DNA of 64,000 nucleotides from Neisseria sp. (GTDB taxonomy: Bacteria > Pseudomonadota > Gammaproteobacteria > Burkholderiales > Neisseriaceae): positions 1-64,000 of the forward strand of contig JAUNTY010000007.1 in NCBI GenBank assembly GCA_030538415.1, read 5' to 3'. The translations under genes and the position numbers were made by a program. Below, one piece after another: positions 27,737 through 37,363 of this stretch. Under the pieces are notes generated by a model, which did no database searches, had not been told where the DNA came from, and worked only from the letters and a program-made list of their open reading frames with translations. Each line of letters opens with the position of its first letter. Positions within the stretch are counted from its first letter, which is position 1.

Positions 27737-30574
27737 ATGAGCAACCCAAACGACACCATCCGCATCCGCGGCGCACGCACCCACAATCTGAAAAACATCG
27801 ACCTCGACATCCCCCGCCATAAGCTGGTGGTGGTCACCGGCTTGTCGGGCAGCGGCAAATCCTCGCTCGCTTTCGACACGCTCTACGCCGAAGGCCAGCG
27901 CCGTTATGTGGAAAGCCTTTCCGCCTATGCGCGCCAGTTTTTGCAGATGATGGACAAGCCCGATGTCGATTTGATCGAAGGCCTCTCGCCCGCCATTTCC
28001 ATCGAGCAGAAATCCACCAGCCACAACCCGCGTTCCACCGTCGGTACGGTTACCGAAATTCACGACTACCTGCGCCTTTTATACGCCCGCGTCGGCACCC
28101 CTTATTGCCCCGAGCACGACCTGCCCTTGAGCAGCCAAACCGTGTCGCAAATGGTCGATCATGTGCTGGCGCTGCCCGAAGACACCCGCGTGATGATACT
28201 CGCGCCCGCCGCAGTCAACCGCAAAGGCGAATTTCTCGATTTGTTTGCCGACTTGCAGGTGCAGGGTTTTGCCCGCGTGCGCGTTGATGGCGAAGTGTAT
28301 ACGCTCGATGAAGTGCCGAAGCTGGAAAAAAACATCAAACACAATATCGATGTGGTTATCGACCGCGTGAAAGTGAAGCCCGATATCAAGCAGCGGCTGG
28401 CGGAAAGTTTTGAAACCGCGCTGCGCCACGGCGGCGACCGCGCCTTGGCGATGGAAATGGACAGCGGCGAAGAGCATTGGTTTTCCGCCACCTTCTCCTG
28501 CCCCGTCTGCTCATACAGCCTGCCCGAATTAGAGCCGCGCCTGTTTTCCTTCAACAACCCCGTCGGTGCCTGCCCCACTTGCGACGGTCTCGGCAGCATG
28601 AATTTCTTCGACCCCGCCCGCGTGGTGATGCACCCCGAATTATCGCTCGCCGCCGGTGCCATCAAAGGCTGGGACAAGCGCAACACCTTCTATTTCCAAA
28701 TGGTGCAATCACTCGGCCAACATTACGGCTTCGATGTGAACACCCCGTTTGAAGATTTGCCCGAAAAAGTGCAAAAAATCGTGCTGCACGGCTCCGGCAA
28801 AGAAGTCATCCAATTCACCTATCTGAGCGAGCGCGGCGGCACGTTCCAGCGCGAACACGCGTTTGAAGGCATTTTGCCCAACCTTGAGCGCCGCTACCGC
28901 GAAACCGATTCCCCCGCCGTGCGCGAAGAATTGTCGCAATACCAAAGCCACCGCGCCTGCCCCAGCTGCGGCGGCGCACGTTTGCGCAAAGAAGCCCGCT
29001 ATGTGTATGTCGGCAAACAGCCGCTGCACGAAATCAGCGCCTGGCCACTCACCCGCAGTCACGAATTTTTCCAAACCCTCGATTTGGAAGGCAACAAAAA
29101 GCAAATCGCCGAAAAAATCCTCAAAGAAATCACCGAACGCTTGGGCTTTCTGATTAACGTCGGCCTCGATTACCTCAACCTCTCCCGCTCCGCCGACACC
29201 CTCTCCGGCGGCGAAGCCCAGCGCATCCGCCTCGCCAGCCAAATCGGCAGCGGCCTGACCGGTGTGATGTACGTGCTAGACGAACCCTCCATCGGTCTGC
29301 ATCAGCGCGACAACGACCGCCTCCTCGCCACCCTCAAACGCCTGCGCGACTTGGGCAACAGCGTCATCGTGGTCGAACACGACGAAGACGCCATCCGCGA
29401 AGCCGATTTCGTTATCGACATGGGCCCCGGCGCAGGCGAACACGGCGGCACGGTCTTGATTGCCGACACCCCCGCAAAAGTCGCCGCCTGCCAAGATTCC
29501 ATTACCGGCCAATACCTTAGCGGCCAAAAAGCCATCGCCGTGCCCGCCGAGCGCACCCCCGTCAACCCCGACCGAATGCTCGTTTTAAAAGGCGCCAAAG
29601 GCAACAACCTCAAAAACGTTACCCTCGAATTACCGCTTGGTTTGATTACCTGCATCACCGGCGTATCCGGCAGCGGCAAATCCACCCTGATTAACGACAC
29701 CCTGGCCAAAATCACCGCCCGCGAGCTCAACCGCGCCAGCGAAGAGCCCGCCCCCTACGACGACATCCACGGCCTCGACCAGCTCGACAAAGTCATCAAC
29801 GTCGATCAATCCCCCATCGGCCGCACCCCCCGCTCCAACCCCGCCACCTACACCGGCCTCTTCACCCCCATCCGCGACCTCTTCGCCGGCGTACCCCTCT
29901 CGCGCGAACGCGGCTACAACGTCGGCCGCTTCTCCTTCAACGTCAAAGGCGGCCGCTGCGAAGCCTGCCAGGGCGACGGCGTCATCAAAGTCGAAATGCA
30001 CTTCCTGCCCGACGTTTACGTGCCCTGCGAAGTCTGCCACGGCAAACGCTACAACCGCGAAACCCTCGAAGTGCAATACAAAGGCAAAAACATCAGCCAA
30101 GTGCTCGACATGACCGTCGAAGAAGCCCGCGAATTCTTCGACGCCGTCCCCACCGTCGCCCGCAAACTGCAAACCCTGATGGACGTCGGCCTCGGCTACA
30201 TCCGTCTCGGCCAATCCGCCACCACCCTCTCCGGCGGCGAAGCCCAACGCGTCAAACTCGCCCTCGAGCTTTCCAAACGCGACACCGGCCGCACCTTGTA
30301 TATCCTCGACGAACCGACCACCGGCCTGCACTTCGCCGACATCGCTTTGTTGCTGGAAGTCATAGGCCGTCTGAAAGGCAAAGGCAACTCGATTGTGATT
30401 ATCGAGCATAATCTGGATGTGATTAAAACCGCGGACTATATTGTGGACTTGGGGCCGGAGGGTGGCGATGGCGGCGGCAAGATTATTGCTAAGGGAACAC
30501 CGGAAGAAGTGGTGAAGAGTAAGAAAAGTTATACGGGGAAGTATTTGAATGCACTGTTACAATCCCACCTATAA
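27737..30574 (+). CDS. uvrA: UvrABC excinuclease subunit A
   Basis: Damage-recognition ATPase of nucleotide excision repair, working with UvrB and UvrC. The 945 residues have two ABC cassettes with Walker A motifs GLSGSGKSS and GVSGSGKST, two LSGGEAQR signatures, and the zinc modules CPVC...CPTC and CEAC...CEVC. I place the start at 27737 ([20 protein letters not shown]); upstream codons come from intergenic uptake sequences. Codon usage changes sharply at its 3' end, where the AT-rich island begins. Confidence 0.97.
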   Translation: MSNPNDTIRIRGARTHNLKNIDLDIPRHKLVVVTGLSGSGKSSLAFDTLYAEGQRRYVESLSAYARQFLQMMDKPDVDLIEGLSPAISIEQKSTSHNPRSTVGTVTEIHDYLRLLYARVGTPYCPEHDLPLSSQTVSQMVDHVLALPEDTRVMILAPAAVNRKGEFLDLFADLQVQGFARVRVDGEVYTLDEVPKLEKNIKHNIDVVIDRVKVKPDIKQRLAESFETALRHGGDRALAMEMDSGEEHWFSATFSCPVCSYSLPELEPRLFSFNNPVGACPTCDGLGSMNFFDPARVVMHPELSLAAGAIKGWDKRNTFYFQMVQSLGQHYGFDVNTPFEDLPEKVQKIVLHGSGKEVIQFTYLSERGGTFQREHAFEGILPNLERRYRETDSPAVREELSQYQSHRACPSCGGARLRKEARYVYVGKQPLHEISAWPLTRSHEFFQTLDLEGNKKQIAEKILKEITERLGFLINVGLDYLNLSRSADTLSGGEAQRIRLASQIGSGLTGVMYVLDEPSIGLHQRDNDRLLATLKRLRDLGNSVIVVEHDEDAIREADFVIDMGPGAGEHGGTVLIADTPAKVAACQDSITGQYLSGQKAIAVPAERTPVNPDRMLVLKGAKGNNLKNVTLELPLGLITCITGVSGSGKSTLINDTLAKITARELNRASEEPAPYDDIHGLDQLDKVINVDQSPIGRTPRSNPATYTGLFTPIRDLFAGVPLSRERGYNVGRFSFNVKGGRCEACQGDGVIKVEMHFLPDVYVPCEVCHGKRYNRETLEVQYKGKNISQVLDMTVEEAREFFDAVPTVARKLQTLMDVGLGYIRLGQSATTLSGGEAQRVKLALELSKRDTGRTLYILDEPTTGLHFADIALLLEVIGRLKGKGNSIVIIEHNLDVIKTADYIVDLGPEGGDGGGKIIAKGTPEEVVKSKKSYTGKYLNALLQSHL

Positions 30575-30696
30575 ATTAAAACTATCTTATAACCATAACC
30601 TGCCTTTAATTTATTGCTATAAGATAATGCCCAATTTAATATTGGACAGGTTTAATTTATATTAAAACAATAATTTTTCAATCTTAGGTTATTAAT

Positions 30697-32352
30697 ATGG
30701 AAAACGAAATAAAAATTAAAAAAGGACTAAAAGTTGGTGAGCTGGAAGCAGAAGCTGACCATAAATATTTGAATCATGCTTTTATAGACAATGGAACCTT
30801 AGACTTATTGGTTAATACAAATGAACATGCTTCAATAATCGTAGGCAGAACAGGAACGGGGAAAAGTGCATTGATATATAAGATATCTGCAACAGTAGAA
30901 AACTCCATCTACCTAGACCCTAACAATATATCGATTAGTTTTTTAGAAAATTCAAATATAATTCAATTTCTTACAGAACTAGGAATTAAATTAGATTTAT
31001 TTTATCGATTACTTTGGAGGCATATACTTGTCCTAGAGCTTATAAAAAAGCGGTATAACATAAAAGATACTTCTGAAAATAAAAATTTTTTACAAAGAAT
31101 TAGCAATTGGGGAGGCAAAAGTAATCCGAAGCGAGAGCTTGCTATTACATATTTTAGAGATTGGGGAGAAAAATTTTGGCAAGATACTGAAGAACATATA
31201 AAAGAAATTACTGATAAGTTCACTTCCGATGTTAAAGCTGCAATTAGCACTAGCAACATACCTGTTGATTACTCTCTATCAGGAGCTAAAAGTCTTTCTT
31301 CAGAAACTAAGATGGAAATTAAAAATCTTGCCACTAAAGCAGTAAATCAAATCCAAATTCAAAAATTGAATGAAGTTCTTGAAGCTTTAGGAGAAGAAGC
31401 TTTTGACGACAATCAAAAAAAATATCATATCTTAATTGACAAACTTGATGAAAATTGGGCTGAGACAGAAACTCGATGTAGATTTATTAGGGCATTAATT
31501 GAAGAAATTAAAGTATTTCGAAAATTGCAACAAATAAAGATTATTGCCGCTCTTCGACAAGATTTGCTAGAAATTATCCTTGATAACACTAGAGACTCTG
31601 GCTTCCAACAAGAAAAATATGAAGCATATTTTGTATATCTAAAATGGAATAAAGAAGACTTAAAAAAATTACTTGAAGAGCGGGTATCCAAGATGTATGA
31701 ATATCAATATACAAAAAAAGATGTTAGGTTTGATGATATCTTTCCAAAAATAAAACAAGGACAAATGCCCATAGACTATATAATAGAGCGCACTTTATTG
31801 AGGCCTAGAGATATTATTCAATTTGCAAACGAGTGCTTTTTACAGAGTGAATCAATGACAACTATTACCTGGAGAAAAATAGCAGCGGCAGAACACAATT
31901 ATTCCAAAAAGCGCTTACAATCACTGATCGAGGAGTGGGGAGAATATTATCCTTCTTTAAAATATACAATTGAAATACTAAGAGAAATACCAAGTACTTT
32001 TACAAGATCACAAATCGATAACAAAAAAATTGAAGATTTATCAGCTGAATTATATGACTTGCAAAATGATGATCCCTGTATCAAAATAGCAAGGAACCTT
32101 TATGATAAATCTACAAGCTCTTCATCTGATTTTTTAAACCAACTTCTCGTGTGCTTTTATACAATTGGATTAATTGGTATTAAAACAAGTTCTACAACAC
32201 CTTTTCTTTGGTCATACATTGATCAAAATAATATTAGTAAAAGTGAAGCTAAAAGGGCTAATCAAATAAAGATACATAAAATGTATAGACAGGCACTTGA
32301 TATCAGAGACAACAGATACACGAATGAAAATGATGACCACCTAGAGCAATAA
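30697..32352 (+). CDS. AT-rich P-loop ATPase, Sll1717-like; candidate defence gene
   Basis: A 551-residue protein with Walker A GRTGTGKS at 50-57 and Walker B HILIDKLDENW at about 244-254. The wide spacing and a RPRDIIQFAN segment are typical of NACHT/AAA-like STAND ATPases and of the P-loop Sll1717 group. No transmembrane segment is visible; the C-terminal 200 residues are helical and of unknown role. The gene is strikingly AT-rich and uses ATA, AGA and TTA codons freely, unlike all neighbours, so it was probably acquired by transfer. Single-gene defence is a guess from its type and setting. Confidence 0.75.
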   Translation: MENEIKIKKGLKVGELEAEADHKYLNHAFIDNGTLDLLVNTNEHASIIVGRTGTGKSALIYKISATVENSIYLDPNNISISFLENSNIIQFLTELGIKLDLFYRLLWRHILVLELIKKRYNIKDTSENKNFLQRISNWGGKSNPKRELAITYFRDWGEKFWQDTEEHIKEITDKFTSDVKAAISTSNIPVDYSLSGAKSLSSETKMEIKNLATKAVNQIQIQKLNEVLEALGEEAFDDNQKKYHILIDKLDENWAETETRCRFIRALIEEIKVFRKLQQIKIIAALRQDLLEIILDNTRDSGFQQEKYEAYFVYLKWNKEDLKKLLEERVSKMYEYQYTKKDVRFDDIFPKIKQGQMPIDYIIERTLLRPRDIIQFANECFLQSESMTTITWRKIAAAEHNYSKKRLQSLIEEWGEYYPSLKYTIEILREIPSTFTRSQIDNKKIEDLSAELYDLQNDDPCIKIARNLYDKSTSSSSDFLNQLLVCFYTIGLIGIKTSSTTPFLWSYIDQNNISKSEAKRANQIKIHKMYRQALDIRDNRYTNENDDHLEQ

Positions 32353-32359
32353 ATACAGT

Positions 32360-32442
32360 AAGCGTAGCCTGTTTGTAGCAAGCCGTAGCCTGCATGAAAC
32401 GTCAAATCCCGTTTTAGGGTGCATACCCTAAGCATACACGCG
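32360..32442. repeat. REP-like palindrome, left flank of the RAYT gene
   Basis: Three GTAG tetranucleotides (32364, 32375, 32384) precede CGTTTTAGGGTGCATACCCT (from 32410) with TAGGGT-GCAT-ACCCTA as hairpin and a following ACACGCG. The same motif recurs on the other side of the transposase. GTAG next to a hairpin is the hallmark of RAYT substrates. Confidence 0.65.
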
Positions 32443-32460
32443 CTGGTTGGCCTTTGCGCT

Positions 32461-32491
32461 TATGCCGTCTGAAACACTTTCAGACGGCATA
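32461..32491. terminator. AT-type uptake-sequence hairpin
   Basis: TATGCCGTCTGAAA and TTTCAGACGGCATA with a 3-base loop, followed by a T-run: a good bidirectional terminator between the ATPase and RAYT genes. Confidence 0.75.
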
Positions 32492-32565
32492 TTTTTTGAT
32501 TTCAATGATTTGTCGATTTGGTTTGCCATCTTCGTTTTGAACTTTATGCTGTTCCATCAAGCAAC

Positions 32566-32589
32566 GCGTGCATGCTTCGGCATGCACGC
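32566..32589. repeat. Perfect 10-bp hairpin with TTCG loop
   Basis: GCGTGCATGC-TTCG-GCATGCACGC, 55 bases upstream of the RAYT start. It may be a REP-like substrate or a translational control hairpin; a related GCGTGCATGCAC occurs at about 33388 beyond the gene. Confidence 0.7.
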
Positions 32590-32644
32590 TACAATATGTC
32601 CGACGTGGTATGATTAATCCTTCTTCATAATAACGATTAAAATC

Positions 32645-33175
32645 ATGTCGCATTATCGACGTAACTATGTACGGGGCGGTACGTTTTTCTTTACGGTTAA
32701 GTTGGCCGACCCTAAATCGCATTTATTGGTCGAACACATTGATTTACTGCGTGAATCGTATGTTTATATACAAAAACGTTATCCGTTTGAAACGGTGGCG
32801 GCTTGTATTTTGCCGAATCATATTCATGCGATTTGGACGTTGCCGGATGGTGACGATGATTATTCTTTGCGCTGGAAGCTGGTTAAACGGCGGTTTTCCG
32901 ATTATTTTCCCCATGCCCAAAACCGCTCGCCCAGCAAATTGAAACGCCATGAAAAGGGTATCTGGCAGCGCCGTTTTTACGAGCAGACGGTTTTTGATGA
33001 GGCGGATTTGCGCCGTTGCGTGGCGTATGTTTATTTCAATCCGCTCAAGCATGGATTGGTTGGTTCGGTGCGGGAGTGGCCGTTTTCTTCTTTTCACCGA
33101 GATGTCGAAAAAGGCTTGTTTCCTGCGGATTGGGGTGGCTCGCTTGAATCGGCAGTGATGAATTTCGGGGAATGA
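32645..33175 (+). CDS. REP-associated tyrosine transposase (RAYT)
   Basis: A 176-residue Y1 HUH transposase of the TnpA-REP type. The HUH motif is PNHIHAIW (His59, His61) and the catalytic tyrosine lies in AYVYFNPLKHGLV (Tyr128 by alignment). The C-terminal WPFSSFHRD and W.GGS segments are typical. RAYTs are single-copy domesticated relatives of IS200/IS605 enzymes that move short REP palindromes. Matching palindromes with GTAG boxes flank it. Codon usage is intermediate between the AT-rich ATPase and the core genes. Confidence 0.9.
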   Translation: MSHYRRNYVRGGTFFFTVKLADPKSHLLVEHIDLLRESYVYIQKRYPFETVAACILPNHIHAIWTLPDGDDDYSLRWKLVKRRFSDYFPHAQNRSPSKLKRHEKGIWQRRFYEQTVFDEADLRRCVAYVYFNPLKHGLVGSVREWPFSSFHRDVEKGLFPADWGGSLESAVMNFGE

Positions 33176-33257
33176 GGTCAGCGTAAATGGGGTTACAAAC
33201 CCAACATTTCTTGCTTTTGAAAAATGGTTGCTGTTTCATTTTAAGCTGCAAGCAAGT

Positions 33258-33293
33258 GTAGCCTCGTTTTAGGGTGCGTACCCCAAACACGCG
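33258..33293. repeat. REP-like palindrome, right flank of the RAYT gene
   Basis: GTAG (33258-33261) then CGTTTTAGGGTGCGTACCCC and ACACGCG, nearly identical to 32384-32442. The direct-repeat arrangement brackets the transposase. Confidence 0.65.
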
Positions 33294-33308
33294 TTTTCCC
33301 CAACTTTA

Positions 33309-33341
33309 ATGCCGTCTGAAACTTTATTTTTCAGACGGCAT
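33309..33341. terminator. AT-type uptake-sequence hairpin
   Basis: ATGCCGTCTGAA and TTCAGACGGCAT with a 9-base loop, between the RAYT gene and the convergent pRiA4b ORF-3 gene. The remainder of 33176-33500 has no gene; it contains the REP-like repeat and one variant uptake sequence (AGGTCGTCTGAA at about 33431). Confidence 0.7.
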
Positions 33342-33500
33342 CGCTTTTATTTTTCCCTTCGATTTCTTAACCGCAATCATTCGGAATATGCGTGCATGCA
33401 CATCGCTCCCTGCGCATCGTATTCATGGGCAGGTCGTCTGAACACACACTTTCAGAAACGCCATCCCCGCATGCTTTAGGCGGAGGCGGCCTGCTTCTGC

Positions 33501-34235
33501 TCAATCTTCCTTTTCTGTCAGCGCCTGCCAGAGGGCTGCTGCTTCGGCCTTACCGGCCTCGGTCAACACCGCCGCATCATCGGGGTTTGTGCAGGGTTTT
33601 ATCCAGCCCTCCTCTACAAGTAAATCGCCCACACCGTCTTCCTGTAAGCCACCCCACGAAATCTTGCCTTGCCATTGCGGATCGGTCAAGGCCAGCAATA
33701 TGCTGCTGATGCGGGCAAATGCGGCTTCTTGGCTGTTGCCATTCCACAAGCTGTCTTCGTCATATTGCGGCGGCGACTTGCCCACTCTTTTCGTGGTATC
33801 GCAATACCAGCCTTCGCTTTGCGGCTCATTATCGGCAATCTGGAAAATTTTCTCCAACCGCAAGCGGTGCATCCAGTCGTCGCCGAAATCAAACCAGTAA
33901 TGAATGATGTCTTTTTCCTGCAAAGCGGCGTCGGCAATGGTGAATTGGGTAGCATCATGCACAATGGCATCACTAAACGGCCCTTTTGACTCCGGAAAGC
34001 CGACTTCTTCGTGCCAATCGTATAAATCCCGTATGTCGGCCAATTCTTTGCGGGTCAGCAGAAATTTGAACAGGTGCGGGTCGAAGCGGTCGAATGCTTC
34101 GAAAATCTGCTCGTGCAACGCGATAAACGGCGCGTTTCCGGACACTTCGATTATCCGGTGCAGCTTGCTGATGGGCTGGCCGCGTTCTCCGACAAGCGAT
34201 ACTTTAAAACGGTACATCGTTACTTTTGCAGTCAT
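33501..34235 (-). CDS. Plasmid pRiA4b ORF-3 family protein
   Basis: A protein of about 244 residues. It has the family layout: an N-terminal MYRFKVSLVG and RIIEVSGNAPFIALHEQI strand-helix unit, HYWFDFGDDWMHRLRLE in the centre, and a C-terminal acidic extension. This family is widespread and often associated with mobile elements, with no established function. The start is at 34235 because GGAG lies six bases upstream; the longer TTG start would include that ribosome site. It lies at the edge of the AT-rich island. Confidence 0.85.
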   Translation of the reverse strand: MTAKVTMYRFKVSLVGERGQPISKLHRIIEVSGNAPFIALHEQIFEAFDRFDPHLFKFLLTRKELADIRDLYDWHEEVGFPESKGPFSDAIVHDATQFTIADAALQEKDIIHYWFDFGDDWMHRLRLEKIFQIADNEPQSEGWYCDTTKRVGKSPPQYDEDSLWNGNSQEAAFARISSILLALTDPQWQGKISWGGLQEDGVGDLLVEEGWIKPCTNPDDAAVLTEAGKAEAAALWQALTEKED

Positions 34236-34311
34236 TTTCTGCTCCAGGATAGTCAAATCAAAGTGGCAACAAGCTTAGCCATTTGCTTGCCATTATGCAA
34301 GTCAAACGGCA

Positions 34312-34344
34312 AGGCCGTCTGAAAAAGAATGGTTTCAGACGGCC
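34312..34344 (-). terminator. Uptake-sequence terminator of the aldo/keto reductase gene
   Basis: AGGCCGTCTGAAA and TTTCAGACGGCCT with a short loop, 19 bases past the stop codon. Confidence 0.8.
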
Positions 34345-34362
34345 TGTTATCAATCAGGCGTT

Positions 34363-35205
34363 TTATTCGATATCCAGCGGCACTCTGCGCGCGGGCGCGG
34401 GAAATGCCTGATTCAGTGTGTCCAACTGCTCGGCGCTCAGGCGGATATTCAGGCAGTCGGCGATTTCCCGCATATGCGCCACTTTGCCGCTGCGCGGGAT
34501 GGATACCATATGGCTTTGCGCCAAGGTGAAACACAGTAGCACCTGATAAACGCTGATGCCGAGCTCGGCGGCGGTCTGCCGCACGGCGGGGTGATTGGTC
34601 AGGCCGCGCTGCAAGGCGCCTGCCTGCGCCAACGGGCAATAGGCGATGGTGGGAATTTGCCGTTGGTCTTGCCAGGGTTTCAGGGCGACTTCAATGCCGC
34701 GCGAGCCGAGGTGGTAGAGCACCTGGTTGGCCGCGCAATGGCTGCCGTTTTCTTCTGCCAAGAGCTCCTGCATGTCTTCCAAATCAAAATTGGAAACGCC
34801 CCAGGCTTTGATTTTGCCTTTGGCCACCATGTTTTCCAACATTTCTATAGTTTCGGCCAGCGGCGTGCCGCCGCGCCAGTGGTAGAGGTAGAGGTCGAGA
34901 TAATCGGTTTGCAGCGCTTTGAGCGAGGCGTCGAGGCTTTGTTCGAGGCGGCGGCGGTTGGCATTTTGCGGCAACACTTTGGAGATGACATACAGATTTT
35001 CGCGCGCATACGGCGCGATGGCTTCGCCGACCAGCTTTTCCGAGCGGCCGCTGCCATACATTTCGGCGGTGTCGATGATGGTAATGCCGTGTTCGATGCC
35101 GTGGCGCAGGGCGGCGATTTCTTCGGCGCGGGTGGCGCTGCTGTCGCCCAAATGCCATGTACCCATGCCGAGTTTGCCGTGTTGCAGCAAGCTATGCGCT
35201 GTCAT
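34363..35205 (-). CDS. Aldo/keto reductase
   Basis: A 280-residue NADPH-dependent reductase of the YeaE-like aldo/keto reductase group. The tetrad is visible as Asp45 and Tyr50 in DTAEMYG, the lysine in YVISKVLPQNA and the histidine in LYLYHWRGG. AWGVSNFD and IPRSGK are the cofactor signature segments. Cytoplasmic; natural substrate unknown, possibly methylglyoxal or other small carbonyls. Confidence 0.9.
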   Translation of the reverse strand: MTAHSLLQHGKLGMGTWHLGDSSATRAEEIAALRHGIEHGITIIDTAEMYGSGRSEKLVGEAIAPYARENLYVISKVLPQNANRRRLEQSLDASLKALQTDYLDLYLYHWRGGTPLAETIEMLENMVAKGKIKAWGVSNFDLEDMQELLAEENGSHCAANQVLYHLGSRGIEVALKPWQDQRQIPTIAYCPLAQAGALQRGLTNHPAVRQTAAELGISVYQVLLCFTLAQSHMVSIPRSGKVAHMREIADCLNIRLSAEQLDTLNQAFPAPARRVPLDIE

Positions 35206-35505
35206 ATTGTCTGCCTTTGGAAAATGTGGAACCCTGCCGCTATTTTAGGGAAACAGGCGCTGCGTTTCAATCGTCTTTTTCCGCCTCCCGCAAGCTTTTC
35301 AGACGGCCTCGATGCAATCGTGCTTTACAAGCCCGCTATAAAACCACAAAATGCCGCATACCGCCGAGAAACTGACAATGTATAGGCCGTTGCTGCGGCT
35401 CACTTCCTCGTATGAATTGTGTTCTCCGGCCATCGCCGAACAAGCCGATATCCAGCTTCAAACATCTGATTAATCACCCTATTTCCAATCTGCAAAGGAC
35501 GTTTT

Positions 35506-35793
35506 ATGCTAAAAGTAAACCAGTATTTCGACGGCAGGGTCGCCTCCATCGCGCTGCAAACCGCCAAGCTGCCCGCTACCGTGGGCGTGATGCTGCCGGG
35601 CGAATATACTTTCGGCACCAGCCAGTTTGAAACCATGACGGTCATCAGCGGCGCGCTGACGGTATTGTTGCCGGGCGACACGCAATGGCAGACTTTCGCT
35701 TCGGGCGACAGCTTCACCGTAGACGCGGGGCAGGAATTCAGGCTGCAGGTGGCGGCAGACACGGCTTATTTCTGCACCTACGGGCAGGATTGA
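35506..35793 (+). CDS. ppnP: Pyrimidine/purine nucleoside phosphorylase
   Basis: A 95-residue cupin of the PpnP (YaiE, DUF1255) family, a broad-specificity phosphorylase that splits nucleosides to base and ribose 1-phosphate. The whole sequence matches: [54 protein letters not shown] at the end. CAAAGGACGTTTT is the ribosome site. The 300 bases upstream (35206-35505) contain one uptake-sequence core near 35300 and no other gene. Confidence 0.93.
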   Translation: MLKVNQYFDGRVASIALQTAKLPATVGVMLPGEYTFGTSQFETMTVISGALTVLLPGDTQWQTFASGDSFTVDAGQEFRLQVAADTAYFCTYGQD

Positions 35794-35918
35794 CCCAGGC
35801 TTTCAGACGGCCTGAGACCTGAACTTCTTGCGGCAAACAAAAAACGGCATACCTTTATCGGTATGCCGTTTGCTTCAAGGGGTGTGAGAACCTCTATTAT
35901 TTGGCAGTAGTTTGTGTA

Positions 35919-36031
35919 TCAGGGTTTCCCGGCCATTCGGTTTACGGGTATTTTTCCTTTTTCCTCTGGAGCGCAGCGGCTGCGCTTTCAGGAGCAAAAG
36001 CAACCATAAACCGTATGGTCAGGAAATCCTA
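35919..36031. repeat. Imperfect inverted repeat overlapping the bfrB 3' end
   Basis: TTTCCCGGCCATTCGGTTTA on the left faces TAAACCGTATGGTCAGGAAA on the right across about 70 bases including GCGCAGCGGCTGCGC. The right arm runs into the end of bfrB. It resembles the dispersed TTCCTGAC-AGCGCAGCGG repeat seen near 44.8, 60.5 and 63.7 kb and may serve as the bfrB terminator. Confidence 0.5.
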
Positions 36032-36502
36032 GTCCTCTTGCGCCCCGGTTTGCAGGTAGTTGGGCAAGCCCATACTTGCAATCAGTTCCTGCTGGGTTTC
36101 CAGCCAGTCGATGTGTTCTTCGTTGGTGTCTTTTTGCTTTTCCAGCAAAGTGCGGCTGACGTAATCCTGCTTTTCTTCGCACAAGGCGATGGCCGCCACA
36201 AGGGCTGCATGCTTTTCCTGCTCTTTTTTCAAATCACAGGCAATGATTTCTTCGGCGGTTTCGCCAATCAGCAATTTGCCCAGCTCTTGCAGGTTGGGCA
36301 GGCCTTCGAGCAGCAGGATGCGTTCGATGATATCGTCGGCGGCTTTCATTTCCACAATCGACTGCTTGTAGAAATGCTCGCCCAGCTCTTCCAGACCCCA
36401 GTTTTTCAGAATGCGTGCGTGCAGGAAATACTGGTTGATGGTGACCAGCAGCAAGCCCAGGTTTTTATTGAGCTCGCGGTTGACCATTGGATTACCTTTC
36501 AT
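36029..36502 (-). CDS. bfrB: Bacterioferritin, haem-ligand subunit BfrB
   Basis: A 157-residue ferritin-like four-helix-bundle subunit of the iron-storage bacterioferritin. It keeps the inter-subunit haem ligand Met52 (VEMKAAD) but has Leu at 18 and Ala at 54, where the di-iron ferroxidase site needs Glu and His. It should bind haem but not oxidise iron by itself. It lies 35 bases after bfrA, an arrangement known from N. gonorrhoeae, where the two subunits form a heteropolymer. Confidence 0.94.
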   Translation of the reverse strand: MKGNPMVNRELNKNLGLLLVTINQYFLHARILKNWGLEELGEHFYKQSIVEMKAADDIIERILLLEGLPNLQELGKLLIGETAEEIIACDLKKEQEKHAALVAAIALCEEKQDYVSRTLLEKQKDTNEEHIDWLETQQELIASMGLPNYLQTGAQED

Positions 36503-36537
36503 GGCAGGCTCCTTTGTTTTTTATTGCGGGTAGCGGT

Positions 36538-37002
36538 TTACAGTTGGCTTTGCAGATAATTTTGCAAACCCAGCAATTCGACCAGGCGCAGTTGCTGCTC
36601 CAGCCAGTGTGCATGGTCTTCTTCAGTGTCTTTCAGCTGATCGACCAACAAATCGCGGGTCACGTAATCCTGATTTTCTTCACACAGCTTGATGCCTTTT
36701 TTCAGGTTTTCGCGCACTTCGTATTCGGTGTTCAAATCGGCCTTCAGCATGGAAACGACGTCTTCACCGATGTTGACGGCATCCGGCACCATTTTGGGCG
36801 TGCCTTCCAGCATCAGGATGCGGCGGATAAAGGCTTCGGCATGCAGGGTTTCATCCTGCATCTCGTGGTTGATGCGCTCATAAAGCTTGTTGTAGCCCCA
36901 TTCGGCATACATGCGCGAGTGGATGAAATATTGGTCGCGTGCGGCCAGCTCGCCGGCCAAGAGCACGTTCATATAATCGATAACAGCTTTGTTGCCTTTC
37001 AT
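36538..37002 (-). CDS. bfrA: Bacterioferritin, ferroxidase subunit BfrA
   Basis: A 154-residue bacterioferritin subunit with Glu18 (AGEL), Glu51 and His54 (DETLHAE), so the ferroxidase centre is intact. Residue 52 is Thr, so the haem ligand methionine is absent. It complements BfrB exactly. First gene of the pair, with AAGGGATAGCC upstream and a good promoter about 85-110 bases before the ATG. Confidence 0.94.
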   Translation of the reverse strand: MKGNKAVIDYMNVLLAGELAARDQYFIHSRMYAEWGYNKLYERINHEMQDETLHAEAFIRRILMLEGTPKMVPDAVNIGEDVVSMLKADLNTEYEVRENLKKGIKLCEENQDYVTRDLLVDQLKDTEEDHAHWLEQQLRLVELLGLQNYLQSQL

Positions 37003-37084
37003 GGCTATCCCTTTCCTGTTTGGTCGCCGTCCAATCCGGCGGCATGGTCAATACGGTTGGTTTGTGGCCGACCTGATGGAGCAT

Positions 37085-37112
37085 ATTGTAGCAATGTTTT
37101 TTTGATTGTGAA
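37085..37112 (-). promoter_or_regulatory. bfrA-bfrB promoter
   Basis: Read on the minus strand: -35 TTCACA (37112-37107), 16-base spacer, -10 TACAAT (37090-37085). The 361-base divergent gap to typA also holds AT-rich DNA and an uptake sequence at about 37163; a clear Fur box was not identified by eye. Confidence 0.65.
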
Positions 37113-37316
37113 CTTTTCCGTTTAAAATACAAACAATTATCAGAAACGAATCAACATACACAAAGGCCGTCTGAAAAGTTATATTTCTGTTTTCAATTGG
37201 TTTTTGTTGAATACTATATTGATAATCTATCACAATAAGATTTTTTATTTACAAAGTTTAACTGCGCGGGTTTGACGCATCATCCGATTACACACAGTTT
37301 TACCACAAAAGCGTGC

Positions 37317-37322
37317 TATAAT
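37317..37322 (+). promoter_or_regulatory. Probable typA -10 element
   Basis: TATAAT 42 bases upstream of the typA ATG; the corresponding -35 region is poor. Confidence 0.45.
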
Positions 37323-37363
37323 CTGCGGTTACTTATTGATATCAGCTAAGGCATATCCACGCC

